From positions 372,001-436,000 of the forward strand of contig NZ_SLWK01000002.1 of assembly GCF_004345615.1 (NCBI RefSeq): 64,000 nucleotides of DNA, in the 5' to 3' direction. This DNA is from Natronoflexus pectinivorans. GTDB lineage: Bacteria; Bacteroidota; Bacteroidia; Bacteroidales; Marinilabiliaceae. Numbering within the stretch: position 1 is the first letter of the stretch; each line of letters opens with the position of its first letter. Positions 17,547 through 25,805 of the stretch are shown in pieces. Under the pieces are notes generated by a model. That model saw nothing but the letters and a program-made list of their open reading frames with translations. It ran no database searches and was not told the origin of the DNA. A program made the position numbers and the translations under genes.

Positions 17547-18200
17547 ATGAGTTTTATTGTAAACTATTGCAAAAACCTTACTGAAAAGGAGGTGGAAAGA
17601 TTTCTTATCATTTACTATTGTGTTGGGGTAGCAGGCTTTCTGATACCTTACACCCGGCCAATATTTGAGGCGCTGATTCCTCTGTCGGTAATTTTGAATA
17701 TCTTTTTAATCCTGTTGTTTCATAAAACTTACAACAAAACAGAGATTGCAGTATTCTCTTTTATCTTTGTTTTTACCATTGCGGTTGAGGCCATTGGGAC
17801 AAAAACCGGCATGCTTTTCGGAAGCTACTTCTATGGACCAAATCTTGGGTGGAAAGTGTTTGATGCCCCCATTCTGATTGGAGCCAATTGGCTGGTACTT
17901 GCTTATGGCGCTACGGCCATTGTTCGTCAGTATCCGGCACTTAAAAAATGGGTTCCATTCTCTGCAGCAGCACTTATGGTTTTGTTTGATTTTATAATGG
18001 AACCCGTGGCCATGAAAACCGGGATGTGGGACTGGGCTGGCGGAGTTGTCCCTTTGCAGAACTATTTTATGTGGTTTGTGGTGGCCGTTATTGTTGTTGG
18101 GCTTTTCGAACTATTCAATGTAAAAACTGTAAAACCTATTGCCATCCGCCTATTTTGGGTGCAAATGGTGTTCTTTTTGGTGTTGAACATCTTTTTGTAA
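17547..18200 (+). CDS. cruF: Carotenoid 1,2-hydratase, CruF family
   Basis: 217 residues from the ATG at 17547. An in-frame upstream start inside crtD would add 32 residues of non-membrane sequence and is not preferred. Six to seven membrane segments are visible. Family motifs are EAIGTKTGMLFGSYFYG (about 80-96), APILIGANWLVLAYG (about 105-119) and DFIMEPVAMKTGMWDW (about 146-161), whose acidic and aromatic residues are conserved in CruF-type membrane hydratases. It would add water across the 1,2 double bond of an acyclic psi end. It follows crtD by 53 bp, probably in one transcript with it. Confidence 0.88.
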   Translation: MSFIVNYCKNLTEKEVERFLIIYYCVGVAGFLIPYTRPIFEALIPLSVILNIFLILLFHKTYNKTEIAVFSFIFVFTIAVEAIGTKTGMLFGSYFYGPNLGWKVFDAPILIGANWLVLAYGATAIVRQYPALKKWVPFSAAALMVLFDFIMEPVAMKTGMWDWAGGVVPLQNYFMWFVVAVIVVGLFELFNVKTVKPIAIRLFWVQMVFFLVLNIFL

Positions 18201-18264
18201 AGGAATTTTGAGAGATCTTAGAGACTGTGTAATATAGTTCTCTTTTCTTTATCTCAACTTTCCA

Positions 18265-18293
18265 TCTAATATCTAAAATTCTAATCATCTAAC
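18265..18293. repeat. Degenerate 7-8 bp tandem repeat (TCTAA units), copy 1
   Basis: TCTAA recurs at 18265, 18272, 18280 and 18288, spacings 7, 8 and 8 bp, just upstream of the acyltransferase start. The same unit and spacing recur at 26844-26870. Confidence 0.55.
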
Positions 18294-18296
18294 CTT

Positions 18297-18917
18297 ATGA
18301 TTAAAACCTGCCATAATCGGTTGTACGACTCTTTCTTTAACTATTATATTCATCGAATCCTGAAGAAGGATTTTCATTCAATTCATGTTGTTGGAGAATG
18401 GAATAGAGATGTTGAGAGCAGTCATTTAATCATAGGCAATCATGTGAGTTGGTGGGATGGATTTTGGGTATATTACCTCAATAAACGCTTTTTCCAAAAG
18501 CGCTTACACGTAATGATGCTCGAAAAACAATTGAAAGAGAGAAAGTTTCTAAGCCGTTTTGGTGCTTTTTCAATAGAACCCGGGAGCCGGTCTGTTTTGG
18601 AGTCTCTTAATTATGCCGCAGAAAAACTGAGAGAGCAGGGTAATCTGGTGGTCATGTACCCACAGGGAAAGATAGCCTCTTTTTCGGCAGGAGTATTGCC
18701 TTTTCAGCCGGGTATTGAGTATGTTTTGAAAAAATCCGGCATTAATCATGTTTTATTTTACGTGGCTTTGGTGGACTACTTCTCTAACCGGAATCCTGTT
18801 TTAAACTTGTATTTGGGCAGAGCGGAATGTAATGAACCAACAGCAGATTCAATTGAAGAGCAGTTTAGGAGGTTTTACTTTCAAGCTGTTGAGAAGCAAT
18901 CCGAGATAGAATCTTGA
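18297..18917 (+). CDS. 1-acylglycerol-3-phosphate-type acyltransferase (PlsC family), possibly carotenoid acyltransferase
   Basis: 206 residues. It has the PlsC catalytic motif H-x4-D in IIGNHVSWWDGFW (about 41-53) and the substrate motif VVMYPQGKIASFSAGVLPFQPGIEYVL (about 117-143), here YPQG instead of FPEG. There is no clear membrane anchor. PlsC-fold enzymes transfer fatty acyl groups to glycerol phosphates, but related enzymes (CruD in green sulfur bacteria) acylate carotenoid glycosides. Being 96 bp after cruF on the same strand, it may modify the hydroxylated carotenoid. No glycosyltransferase lies nearby, so direct esterification or a housekeeping phospholipid role are both open. Confidence 0.75.
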   Translation: MIKTCHNRLYDSFFNYYIHRILKKDFHSIHVVGEWNRDVESSHLIIGNHVSWWDGFWVYYLNKRFFQKRLHVMMLEKQLKERKFLSRFGAFSIEPGSRSVLESLNYAAEKLREQGNLVVMYPQGKIASFSAGVLPFQPGIEYVLKKSGINHVLFYVALVDYFSNRNPVLNLYLGRAECNEPTADSIEEQFRRFYFQAVEKQSEIES

Positions 18918-18946
18918 GAAGCAATGGGATTAAGACTTGCGTTGGA

Positions 18947-18967
18947 CTATAAGTTTTAAGTTTGCAT
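18947..18967. repeat. Weak heptad run upstream of the SprB-repeat gene
   Basis: TATAAGT, TTTAAGT and TTGCATT lie in a 7-bp register and resemble units of the long heptad tract at 25701-25805. Too short to be sure. Confidence 0.25.
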
Positions 18968-19073
18968 TTGACGAACGGTTTTAAAAATTACACGAACGGC
19001 ATAAAAACATTGATGAACGAAACCTTCACTCATCTTCGGCGTATAAAAATTACCAATTTAAACCACGCTGAAA

Positions 19074-21959
19074 ATGAAGAGGATGAACTATTGGATACCG
19101 CGGTTTTGTGCCTTTTTGACTGTAATTCTATTATCTACGGTATTGCAGGCCACAAATAAAAAGGATAAATGTGTTGAGTGTTTCTCCACAGAAATTATAT
19201 CCATTGAGAAAGTTGATGATTGTATTACCATTTCGCTGGAGATATCTGCCGATAAAACCTGTCGATTTGCGCTCTCTCATTTTGTAGTGGCCATTCCATG
19301 CGGTTCTGTAACGGAAGCATGGAACAGTGGAGGTTGGAAAATGGAGTACATCATCACCGACCCTACAACAGGAGTACGTGGTTTAAAAGTGGACGATATC
19401 AAAGGGTTTGGTGAAAGAAGAAAACCCGGGTCATTCACGCTTACCTACACAGTTTGTGGAGATTCTGAATGCCTGGAAACCATTTTGAAAGGTTTTGAGG
19501 TGTCCTATAAAGCTGCGTGGTGTGTCTATTATGAGGAGCTTATCCCAGATGTAGATGACCAAGCGGATGAACTGACAGCTCAAATGTCAGCAACCCATGT
19601 CAGCTGTTTTGGGGCTTCTGATGGTTCAGTGGCGGTGGAAGTCGCCGGTGGAGAATTGCCATACATTTATTTATGGGAAAATGGTGCTGAGACAGCCGTT
19701 CTGGAAAATGTTCCGGCTGGTCAATATTCTGTCGTTATAACTGATGCTGCCGGAAGTTCAATAGAACTTTCAAAGGAGGTTACTCAACCTTCCATCATTA
19801 ATGTTGCAGCTTCGTATCAGCCTGCCACCTGTACTCAGCCCGATGGGCATATCAATTTGACAGTGACCGGTGGAACCGGGGATTTTCAATACGAATGGAG
19901 CCATGGGGAGGAGACTGCAAATGTTTATGGCTTGGCCGTGGGAAGTTATAGCGTCAAAGTTACTGATGAAGCAGGATGTTCTGTTTCACGTACATATTAT
20001 GTCAACAGCCAATCGCCAATTCAGATATCTGGTGTTACCAATCGTCCGGCTTGTCACGAAACCAACGGCGGAACCATTGATATCAATATAACCGGCGGAA
20101 CAGAACCATATAGCTTTAAGTGGTCAAACGGAGCCACAACACAAAATTTGACCGGACTTAGAACAGGCTCATACCATGTTACGGTTACCGATGCGGAGGG
20201 ATGCACCCAAATGCGCTCTTTTTCGATAACCCGGGAGGTGTTTTTCGCCTCAGTTCAGGTTATTCACGCCGATTGTCAGGGAGAGGGGGGGGCTGCCATT
20301 CTGACTCCCAATAACGGAACAGCACCTTATACCGCAAATTGGAGTACCGGTGATACCGGTTTAGAAGTTGAAAACCTTCCTGCCGGTCAGCATTCTGTAT
20401 TGATTACCGATGCCAATGGCTGTCAAATATCTCAGCAGGTAAACATTCAGGCCGATAACGCCATTCAGTTGAATGTGACAGTGAGTTCACAATCCTGTGA
20501 TGCCAACGGTTCGGTGCTGGTTGATTTGTCAGCCAGCGGGGGCGAGGCTCCATACCAGTTCTATCTCGACGGAGAGTTAACCGACACACAATTTTCAATA
20601 GATGCGGATGGGAATTATCTCATTTCGGTCGCCGACCAAAAGGGATGCACCGCCAGTGAAAGCATCACAGTCAACCTATCGCAGCACTCCTTAAGTTTAA
20701 ATGTCGAAATTTCCCAACCGGATTGCTTTAATCCACAAACGGGAGTAGCAAATCTTCAAATATCCGGCGGAACCGAACCTTATGCCATTTATTGGAATGA
20801 CGTTGAGGAATCCGTATATGAGAAAAATCTGCCATCCGGAAATTATGAAATACAAGTCATTGATGCTTTAGGGTGTAAGGCTTTTTCATCTTTTATAATA
20901 AACGAAATAACATTGCCCACCGTCAATATTTTACCGGCCGATGATCCGGAGTGTGAAAGCATTAATAACTTGGTATATGCCGAGATAATTAATGCTGATG
21001 ATTTTGAGTGGATGATAGATTCCGAATCATCCGGATGGATGATTACAAACTACAATGCAACTACGTTGCATTATAGTGCCGGAACGGGAAGTGCAGTCAT
21101 CAGTTTAATGGCTACCTCTCCCGATGGTTGTGAAGCCATGGATTTCATTGAGGTGGTATGTACCGCTGATGACAATGGAAACGATGACGACACAGGTACA
21201 CCCGGTGATGGAGACGATTCTGACTCAGATGACGGAGATTTGGATGATGGAGGAAACCCTGATGATGGAGACGATGACACCGGAGAACAACCTGATGATG
21301 GATGTATGAAGGGTTGTATTTGGTTGGATAAGGTTGTCGTTACCAGTTCATTTAAGAATTGCACGAAATACGAATTAACCTTTGTTACCGATGGCAGTTG
21401 CCGATACGATTTATCTCATTTGGTGATTGATTTGGATGGACACTCCGCCTATAAAGTTTCCAATTCACGGAATTGGAAACAGGAAATCAATCGCACAGAC
21501 CCTAAGTCGGGGTTAACAGGAATCAAAATTGACGAAATAAAAGGATTTGGAAAAACGGCGGGCGACAGCTTCACCGTCTCATTTAAACTTTGTGATGCCG
21601 GAGATTTTAATTCAGGATCATTTTTGGTGGCATTTAAAGCCGGAAATTGTCTTGAAATTGTGGAACTCAGTTCAGAAGTTAACAGCGTAAATGCGGGGTC
21701 TCTTCAAATGTTTTCCTATCCAAATCCATCGGCAGATGATACTTGGTTTGAGTTTGAATCCAATGTTGACACCCGTGGAAAGTTAATCATATATAATCAG
21801 GCAGGTGTTCCGGTGGAAACCCTTTTTGACGGCAAAATGCGAAAAGGTGTCGTTTATAGAACCAAATTCAGCGGCAAGGGTAATGATAAAATTTTATTCT
21901 ATCAAATGGTTACAGGCCACGATAAAAAGGATGGAAAGCTATTAAGAATTGGTCAGTAG
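19074..21959 (+). CDS. T9SS-secreted surface protein with six SprB repeats
   Basis: 961 residues. A signal peptide (PRFCAFLTVILLSTVLQAT) precedes an N-terminal domain of about 120 residues (KVDDCITISLEISADKTCRFALSHFVV...GVRGLKVDDIKGFGERR). Six SprB-type repeats of about 80 residues follow (about 180-650), each starting at a Cys and ending near GSYSVTVTDAxGC with an internal GGTxPYxFxWSNG motif. Next is a short domain, an Asp/Gly-rich linker (about 705-745) likely to bind Ca2+, and a second copy of the N-terminal domain type (SCRYDLSHLVIDL...GLTGIKIDEIKGFGKTAG). The end is a T9SS type-A sorting domain (SYPNPSADDTWFEF...ILFYQMVTG). SprB repeats occur in gliding adhesins; an adhesin role is inferred. 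The chosen ATG is the nearest to the signal peptide. Confidence 0.85.
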   Translation: MKRMNYWIPRFCAFLTVILLSTVLQATNKKDKCVECFSTEIISIEKVDDCITISLEISADKTCRFALSHFVVAIPCGSVTEAWNSGGWKMEYIITDPTTGVRGLKVDDIKGFGERRKPGSFTLTYTVCGDSECLETILKGFEVSYKAAWCVYYEELIPDVDDQADELTAQMSATHVSCFGASDGSVAVEVAGGELPYIYLWENGAETAVLENVPAGQYSVVITDAAGSSIELSKEVTQPSIINVAASYQPATCTQPDGHINLTVTGGTGDFQYEWSHGEETANVYGLAVGSYSVKVTDEAGCSVSRTYYVNSQSPIQISGVTNRPACHETNGGTIDINITGGTEPYSFKWSNGATTQNLTGLRTGSYHVTVTDAEGCTQMRSFSITREVFFASVQVIHADCQGEGGAAILTPNNGTAPYTANWSTGDTGLEVENLPAGQHSVLITDANGCQISQQVNIQADNAIQLNVTVSSQSCDANGSVLVDLSASGGEAPYQFYLDGELTDTQFSIDADGNYLISVADQKGCTASESITVNLSQHSLSLNVEISQPDCFNPQTGVANLQISGGTEPYAIYWNDVEESVYEKNLPSGNYEIQVIDALGCKAFSSFIINEITLPTVNILPADDPECESINNLVYAEIINADDFEWMIDSESSGWMITNYNATTLHYSAGTGSAVISLMATSPDGCEAMDFIEVVCTADDNGNDDDTGTPGDGDDSDSDDGDLDDGGNPDDGDDDTGEQPDDGCMKGCIWLDKVVVTSSFKNCTKYELTFVTDGSCRYDLSHLVIDLDGHSAYKVSNSRNWKQEINRTDPKSGLTGIKIDEIKGFGKTAGDSFTVSFKLCDAGDFNSGSFLVAFKAGNCLEIVELSSEVNSVNAGSLQMFSYPNPSADDTWFEFESNVDTRGKLIIYNQAGVPVETLFDGKMRKGVVYRTKFSGKGNDKILFYQMVTGHDKKDGKLLRIGQ

Positions 21960-21969
21960 GAGAATGTGA

Positions 21970-22053
21970 TTAACCACAAAGAATTCAGAGGATATCTATA
22001 CATTTAAAATCATTAAGATTTTAATTTCTTCATAAACAAAACTTTGTGGTTAA
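21970..22053. terminator. Inverted repeat between convergent genes
   Basis: Perfect 12-bp arms (TTAACCACAAAG at 21970-21981 and CTTTGTGGTTAA at 22042-22053) flank 60 bp. The position between two convergent genes suggests a bidirectional end signal, but the long spacer makes simple intrinsic termination uncertain. The sequence type (ACCACAAAG) recurs in intergenic repeats of this phylum. Confidence 0.4.
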
Positions 22054-22076
22054 TTCTTAATTCCCAATTCCAATTC
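22052..22076. repeat. Four AATTC units with 6-7 bp period at a gene end
   Basis: AATTC occurs at 22052, 22059, 22066 and 22072 (spacings 7, 7, 6), touching the stop codon (22075-22077) of the minus-strand barrel gene. This resembles the longer heptad tract that enters the ABC ATPase gene at 25778. Confidence 0.4.
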
Positions 22077-23214
22077 AAAACGAATACTTCAATGCCACGT
22101 ACCATGCAGATCCGGCTTCTTCAAAAATGGTGTTTCTACCTCCTGCAAATATTTGCGATATAAAATCCAAATCCCAGTTGGTCATAAGTGAGTAGGACAA
22201 GGATGGTGATATAAAGAATGATTGCTGGTCGGGAAGCGACATAATGGCCATTCCTCCCGACAGTACCGGTGAAAAAGGATGTTGCAAACTCAGTGTGATG
22301 GCATATTCCGAGAACATGATGTTATCAGCCGAAAGTGGTTGGTTCAGTAAAAGTGCTGCACTTTCTAATGGTCTGTAACCGCCGTTGTACAGAAATTCCA
22401 GTACTCCAAAAGTGCCGTTTGAAAACATGTAATCAACTCCTGTGGCAGCCACTATGTCGTTGTTATTGCTGTTATCCAAACCCTGAAACCATGTAGCTTC
22501 CCCCTTAAATCCTGCGCCGCCAATGTTGCCTGCCCAGCCAAAACCAACCGCACTTCGGTGTCGATAATAACCGGCCAGTATCTGAAAATCATACCCGCGG
22601 TGATTGGTTACCCACATCAGAGCACCCACACTTTGGCGTCCATCTCGAGCCGGACTGTAAGCTGCCTCCACACGTGAAGCAAATCCCATGTTGTATTGAA
22701 TCCTTAAGGCATCGGCTCCGGGTCGCTCTTCATAATCGAAATCAAAGAATGAATAGGTGTTGAATAGGTCGTTTGGATTTGATACCAGGTTGATTCCCCA
22801 GTTGATGCGTTGTCTCCCAACACGAAATTGCCAGTCGTTGTGCCTGTAATCCATAAATATACGGTCAATCTCTGAGTTCCCAACCCACCGACCATTGTTC
22901 AACCAGTTCCACGATAAGTCCATCAATCCATCGTCCTTGGCCAAGATGTCGGCAAAAAATGGATAATCAGCGAAAAGTGGATTGTATATAATACGGTTAC
23001 GCCCTTCAGCCACAAGGCGGAGGTGGTTGTTCAAATCCCACCTTAGGTTTAAGCGGTTGTGGATGAGGTTATCGAAGGCCGGATCAGAAAAGCTGTTGGA
23101 GAGCCTTACACCCGGCATCTCTTTTACGTAGCCTCTCACGGTGATGTTTTCAGTTGCCTTTAGGCAACTGAAAGTTGTGATGAATATAAATAGGGTGAAT
23201 ATTCTTGTTCTCAT
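22075..23214 (-). CDS. Outer-membrane beta-barrel protein of the Lol-like operon
   Basis: 379 residues. A signal peptide (IFTLFIFITTFSCLKAT, about 4-20) is followed by a sequence made of alternating amphipathic strands (NLRWDLNNHLRLVAEGR, DYRHNDWQFRVGRQRINWG, FQILAGYYRHRSAVGFGW) and a terminal aromatic residue (YVALKYSF), as in outer-membrane porin-like barrels. VGRQRINWGINLVSNPNDLF resembles the strand/plug element of DUF1302- or alginate-export-type barrels, but I cannot place it firmly. It is last in a six-gene operon, 12 bp after the second permease, which makes it the candidate outer-membrane terminus of that system. Confidence 0.7.
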   Translation of the reverse strand: MRTRIFTLFIFITTFSCLKATENITVRGYVKEMPGVRLSNSFSDPAFDNLIHNRLNLRWDLNNHLRLVAEGRNRIIYNPLFADYPFFADILAKDDGLMDLSWNWLNNGRWVGNSEIDRIFMDYRHNDWQFRVGRQRINWGINLVSNPNDLFNTYSFFDFDYEERPGADALRIQYNMGFASRVEAAYSPARDGRQSVGALMWVTNHRGYDFQILAGYYRHRSAVGFGWAGNIGGAGFKGEATWFQGLDNSNNNDIVAATGVDYMFSNGTFGVLEFLYNGGYRPLESAALLLNQPLSADNIMFSEYAITLSLQHPFSPVLSGGMAIMSLPDQQSFFISPSLSYSLMTNWDLDFISQIFAGGRNTIFEEAGSAWYVALKYSF

Positions 23215-23226
23215 AAAAAACTTTTT

Positions 23227-24450
23227 CTACTCCTGCCTTACCGCTTCGGCCGGTTTAAGCCTGATGGCTTTTAATGCAGGATAAATGGATGTTGAAAATG
23301 CTGTAATTATCACCAGAATTGGTAAAACCAATCCATAGGAGGGAGCCAGTTCAGGATATATAATTGGCTCAAAGCCAAAGTCGGTAAGGGAGTCGCCACC
23401 TACGTTTCCCAAATTAATTCCCTTGTTTTGAAAAAGAGATACCGTTGCATACCCTGTCAGCATGCCACCCAATGCGCCTGTAAGTGTGAGAAAAGTTGTT
23501 TCCAGTAATATCATCACAAACACCTTTCTTTTACTCATTCCAATGGACATCAGCATACCAAGTTCTCTGATTCGCTCAATGACCGACATCAGCATGGTAT
23601 TCATCAATCCAAAAGCCAATGCCATGAGGATGATAATCAGGATAATCATGAACATTGTACTTCCCAGTTCATTGTAAAAGGCCAGTTGGGGAGACAGTTC
23701 CGACCAGGTTCTGATTTCCAGTTCAGGGTATTTTGAAGCGTAGTTTTTTGCAAAGTCTGATACTTGGTTTAAATCGCTCAACACGATGGCAATTTCATTC
23801 ACAACAGTTACTTTGCCAAGGTATTGGCCAATGTCTTGTTTTAACACAAACACATTGGTTTCATCAAAAAAGGAGTTGGCTGTTTGAAAAATGCCCGATA
23901 CCCTGAACGATGCCGATGCCAGTTCTCCTTCCAAATCCTGAAAGGTAAGAACAATTCGTGAGCCGGGACGGGTTTTTGTTTTTTCTGCCAGACTTCGTCC
24001 AATCAGCACGGGGTTACGTGCTGATTCATCTAAATATGAACCGTCTATGATGTTTTCGTTCAAAAAAGTTGTTTGCGCCTCCATCTCAGGGTCAATTCCT
24101 TTGATGGTAACCCCGCTGGTCAATGTTGCAGTCCCCATCATGCCACTCACAATGGTGCGGCCACTCCATGCGGCCACCAGTTCATCGTTATTGAGCTGGT
24201 TTGTCAGCTCCTCCCGGTTCTCAATTACATATTTTGCGTTGTCTTGTTTGATGAATTCGGGATGATGAATTTGGAGGTGTGAAAATTCCTGTTCCACACC
24301 GGTTCTGAATCGTTGATTCATGAGTCCCTGAGCAAGGGAAGCGGCCATAAGGCCACCCCACAACCCGGCCATTATGGCTATAATCATTACAAAACTACGT
24401 TGAGGATTCCGCCAGATGTTCCTCCATGATATGATTAGTAGTGTGTTCAT
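23227..24450 (-). CDS. ABC transporter permease, LolC/MacB (FtsX-like) type
   Basis: 407 residues with the four-helix MacB/FtsX layout: a first helix near the N-terminus (RSFVMIIAIMAGLWGGLMAASLAQG), a periplasmic domain of about 220 residues, then three helices starting at STMFMIILIIILMALAFGLMNTML and ending near LVLPILVIITAFSTSIYPALKA. The cytoplasmic coupling segment MSVIERIRELGMLMSIGMSKRKVFVMILLE is the conserved LolC/MacB motif. It pairs with the other permease 6 bp upstream and with the ATPase encoded before that. LolCDE extracts lipoproteins and MacB exports peptides or lipids; the cargo here is unknown. Confidence 0.88.
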   Translation of the reverse strand: MNTLLIISWRNIWRNPQRSFVMIIAIMAGLWGGLMAASLAQGLMNQRFRTGVEQEFSHLQIHHPEFIKQDNAKYVIENREELTNQLNNDELVAAWSGRTIVSGMMGTATLTSGVTIKGIDPEMEAQTTFLNENIIDGSYLDESARNPVLIGRSLAEKTKTRPGSRIVLTFQDLEGELASASFRVSGIFQTANSFFDETNVFVLKQDIGQYLGKVTVVNEIAIVLSDLNQVSDFAKNYASKYPELEIRTWSELSPQLAFYNELGSTMFMIILIIILMALAFGLMNTMLMSVIERIRELGMLMSIGMSKRKVFVMILLETTFLTLTGALGGMLTGYATVSLFQNKGINLGNVGGDSLTDFGFEPIIYPELAPSYGLVLPILVIITAFSTSIYPALKAIRLKPAEAVRQE

Positions 24451-24456
24451 AGAAAT

Positions 24457-25680
24457 CTATTTTTTTGCTTCCATGATATGAATTCTGAATACCTTGTAAA
24501 CAGGAAACAGTCCAATCAGAAAGGAGATGATGAGTACTATTAAAGCCTGGTTTAAAAATATGTTTGGGTCTGCAGAAAATGGCAGCACCGGCTCAAAGCC
24601 ATAGTCTGCAATGGCTTCGGCCATATCACCCGAGAGAGGAATGGGGTGGTGGTAAAACCACGCCACAACCGGAATTGAAATGATGATTCCAAGAACTACG
24701 CCCGCCATTGAGATAAAAAGGGCTTCAAAAAAACAGACAATGGCCACCTGCGCCCGCTTCATCCCAAGAGAGAAGAGCAGAGCAAACTCTTTGCGCCGTT
24801 CAATCAGCATGGTAAGAATGGTGCCAAACAAACCAAAAGCAATAATTATGTATAGAATCATCATCATGATCATGGTTCCGGCCACATCAAATTTCATTAA
24901 ATTAAGCAGGTCTTCAAGCAACTCCTCCCAAGTTAATACCCGATGCCACTCCGGGTCAATCATCATTCTGAGATTTTCGGCCAGCTGCTGAGTACGTGCC
25001 GGGTTTTCCGGCATAATGATAAGAGAGGTTACCCGGTTGCCTGTTCCGTAAAACCATTGAGCCTCGCTGAGCGACATGTAGATGGTGTTGTTGTTGATTT
25101 CCGGAATTTTCAAATCTACAATTCCCTTTACCGGATAGGTTCCCGCAGCAGTTGAGCCATGAAAACCCTGCCCGAGCAGTACCAGCGTATCGCCAACGGT
25201 TACATTCAGAATTCCCGCCAATCCTTCTGCCAACATCAGACCATTATCATCGGGTTTTAGAAACTCTCCTTTTACGAGGTCTTCATTCAGATCATTCATC
25301 CTGATTTCCAGTTCAGGGTCTATCCCGTTCAGAATGCTTCCGCGGGTGTTGTTTTCTGTAGCTACAAGCACAAAGTTTTGCAGCCTTGGAACATGGAAGG
25401 CTATTTGTTCATCGTTTTTCTTAAGTATAGCCTCTATCTCTTCGTCAAACAGCAGGGTGTGGTCAATGGAAGGCTCTTCATCAAAAAGCACATCCTGAAT
25501 CTGTATATAGCCGGTGCTGTATCTAACCATGCTGTCAATCAAACGCTCATAAGAGCCTTTCTCCATAGAAACGAACAGAGTGGCCAAAAGTACGGCAAAC
25601 AATACCGAACTGACGGTGATCAATGTCCGTTTTCTGTTGCGCCACAAATTGCGCCAGGCAAGTATTAAGAGAATCTTCAT
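24457..25680 (-). CDS. ABC transporter permease, LolC/LolE (FtsX-like) type
   Basis: 407 residues, the same length as its neighbour but only distantly similar to it, as for LolC versus LolE. The first helix follows WRNRKRTLITVSSVLFAVLLATLFVSM, then comes a periplasmic domain (about 45-265) and three C-terminal helices. The coupling motif is LIERRKEFALLFSLGMKRAQVAIVCFFEA. It lies between the ATPase gene (97 bp away, across a heptad repeat tract) and the second permease (6 bp). Two different permeases and one ATPase match a LolCDE-like heterodimeric transporter. Confidence 0.88.
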   Translation of the reverse strand: MKILLILAWRNLWRNRKRTLITVSSVLFAVLLATLFVSMEKGSYERLIDSMVRYSTGYIQIQDVLFDEEPSIDHTLLFDEEIEAILKKNDEQIAFHVPRLQNFVLVATENNTRGSILNGIDPELEIRMNDLNEDLVKGEFLKPDDNGLMLAEGLAGILNVTVGDTLVLLGQGFHGSTAAGTYPVKGIVDLKIPEINNNTIYMSLSEAQWFYGTGNRVTSLIIMPENPARTQQLAENLRMMIDPEWHRVLTWEELLEDLLNLMKFDVAGTMIMMMILYIIIAFGLFGTILTMLIERRKEFALLFSLGMKRAQVAIVCFFEALFISMAGVVLGIIISIPVVAWFYHHPIPLSGDMAEAIADYGFEPVLPFSADPNIFLNQALIVLIISFLIGLFPVYKVFRIHIMEAKK

Positions 25681-25700
25681 TTTATTATTTTTTAGTAAGT

Positions 25701-25805
25701 GTAAAGTTTAAGGTTTTATGTTTAAGGTTCTAAGTTCTAAGTTTAAAGTTCAAACTTCAAACCTTGCACTTCAAACCTCAAACCTCAAACCTTGAACTCC
25801 CAACC
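25701..25805. repeat. Heptad tandem repeat tract running into the end of the ABC ATPase gene
   Basis: Fifteen consecutive 7-bp units stay in one register, for example TTAAGGT, TCTAAGT, TTAAAGT, TCAAACT, TCAAACC and TTGAACT, with the plan T-[TC]-n-A-A-[GC]-[TC]. The first half prefers G at position 6 and the second half C. The tract fills the 97-bp gap and continues 28 bp into the ATPase gene, so it encodes that protein's last eight residues and stop codon. Confidence 0.75.

Noticed and set aside
18962-19159. 65-aa frame overlapping the start of the SprB-repeat gene
   Set aside because: It has no homology-like features and overlaps the signal peptide region of the large protein.
21071-21364. 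97-aa Ser/Pro-rich frame on the minus strand
   Set aside because: It is the antisense of the Asp/Gly-rich linker of the SprB-repeat protein, a typical shadow frame.
25701-25805. Possible CRISPR array
   Set aside because: Units are 7 bp with no spacers, and no cas genes are nearby.
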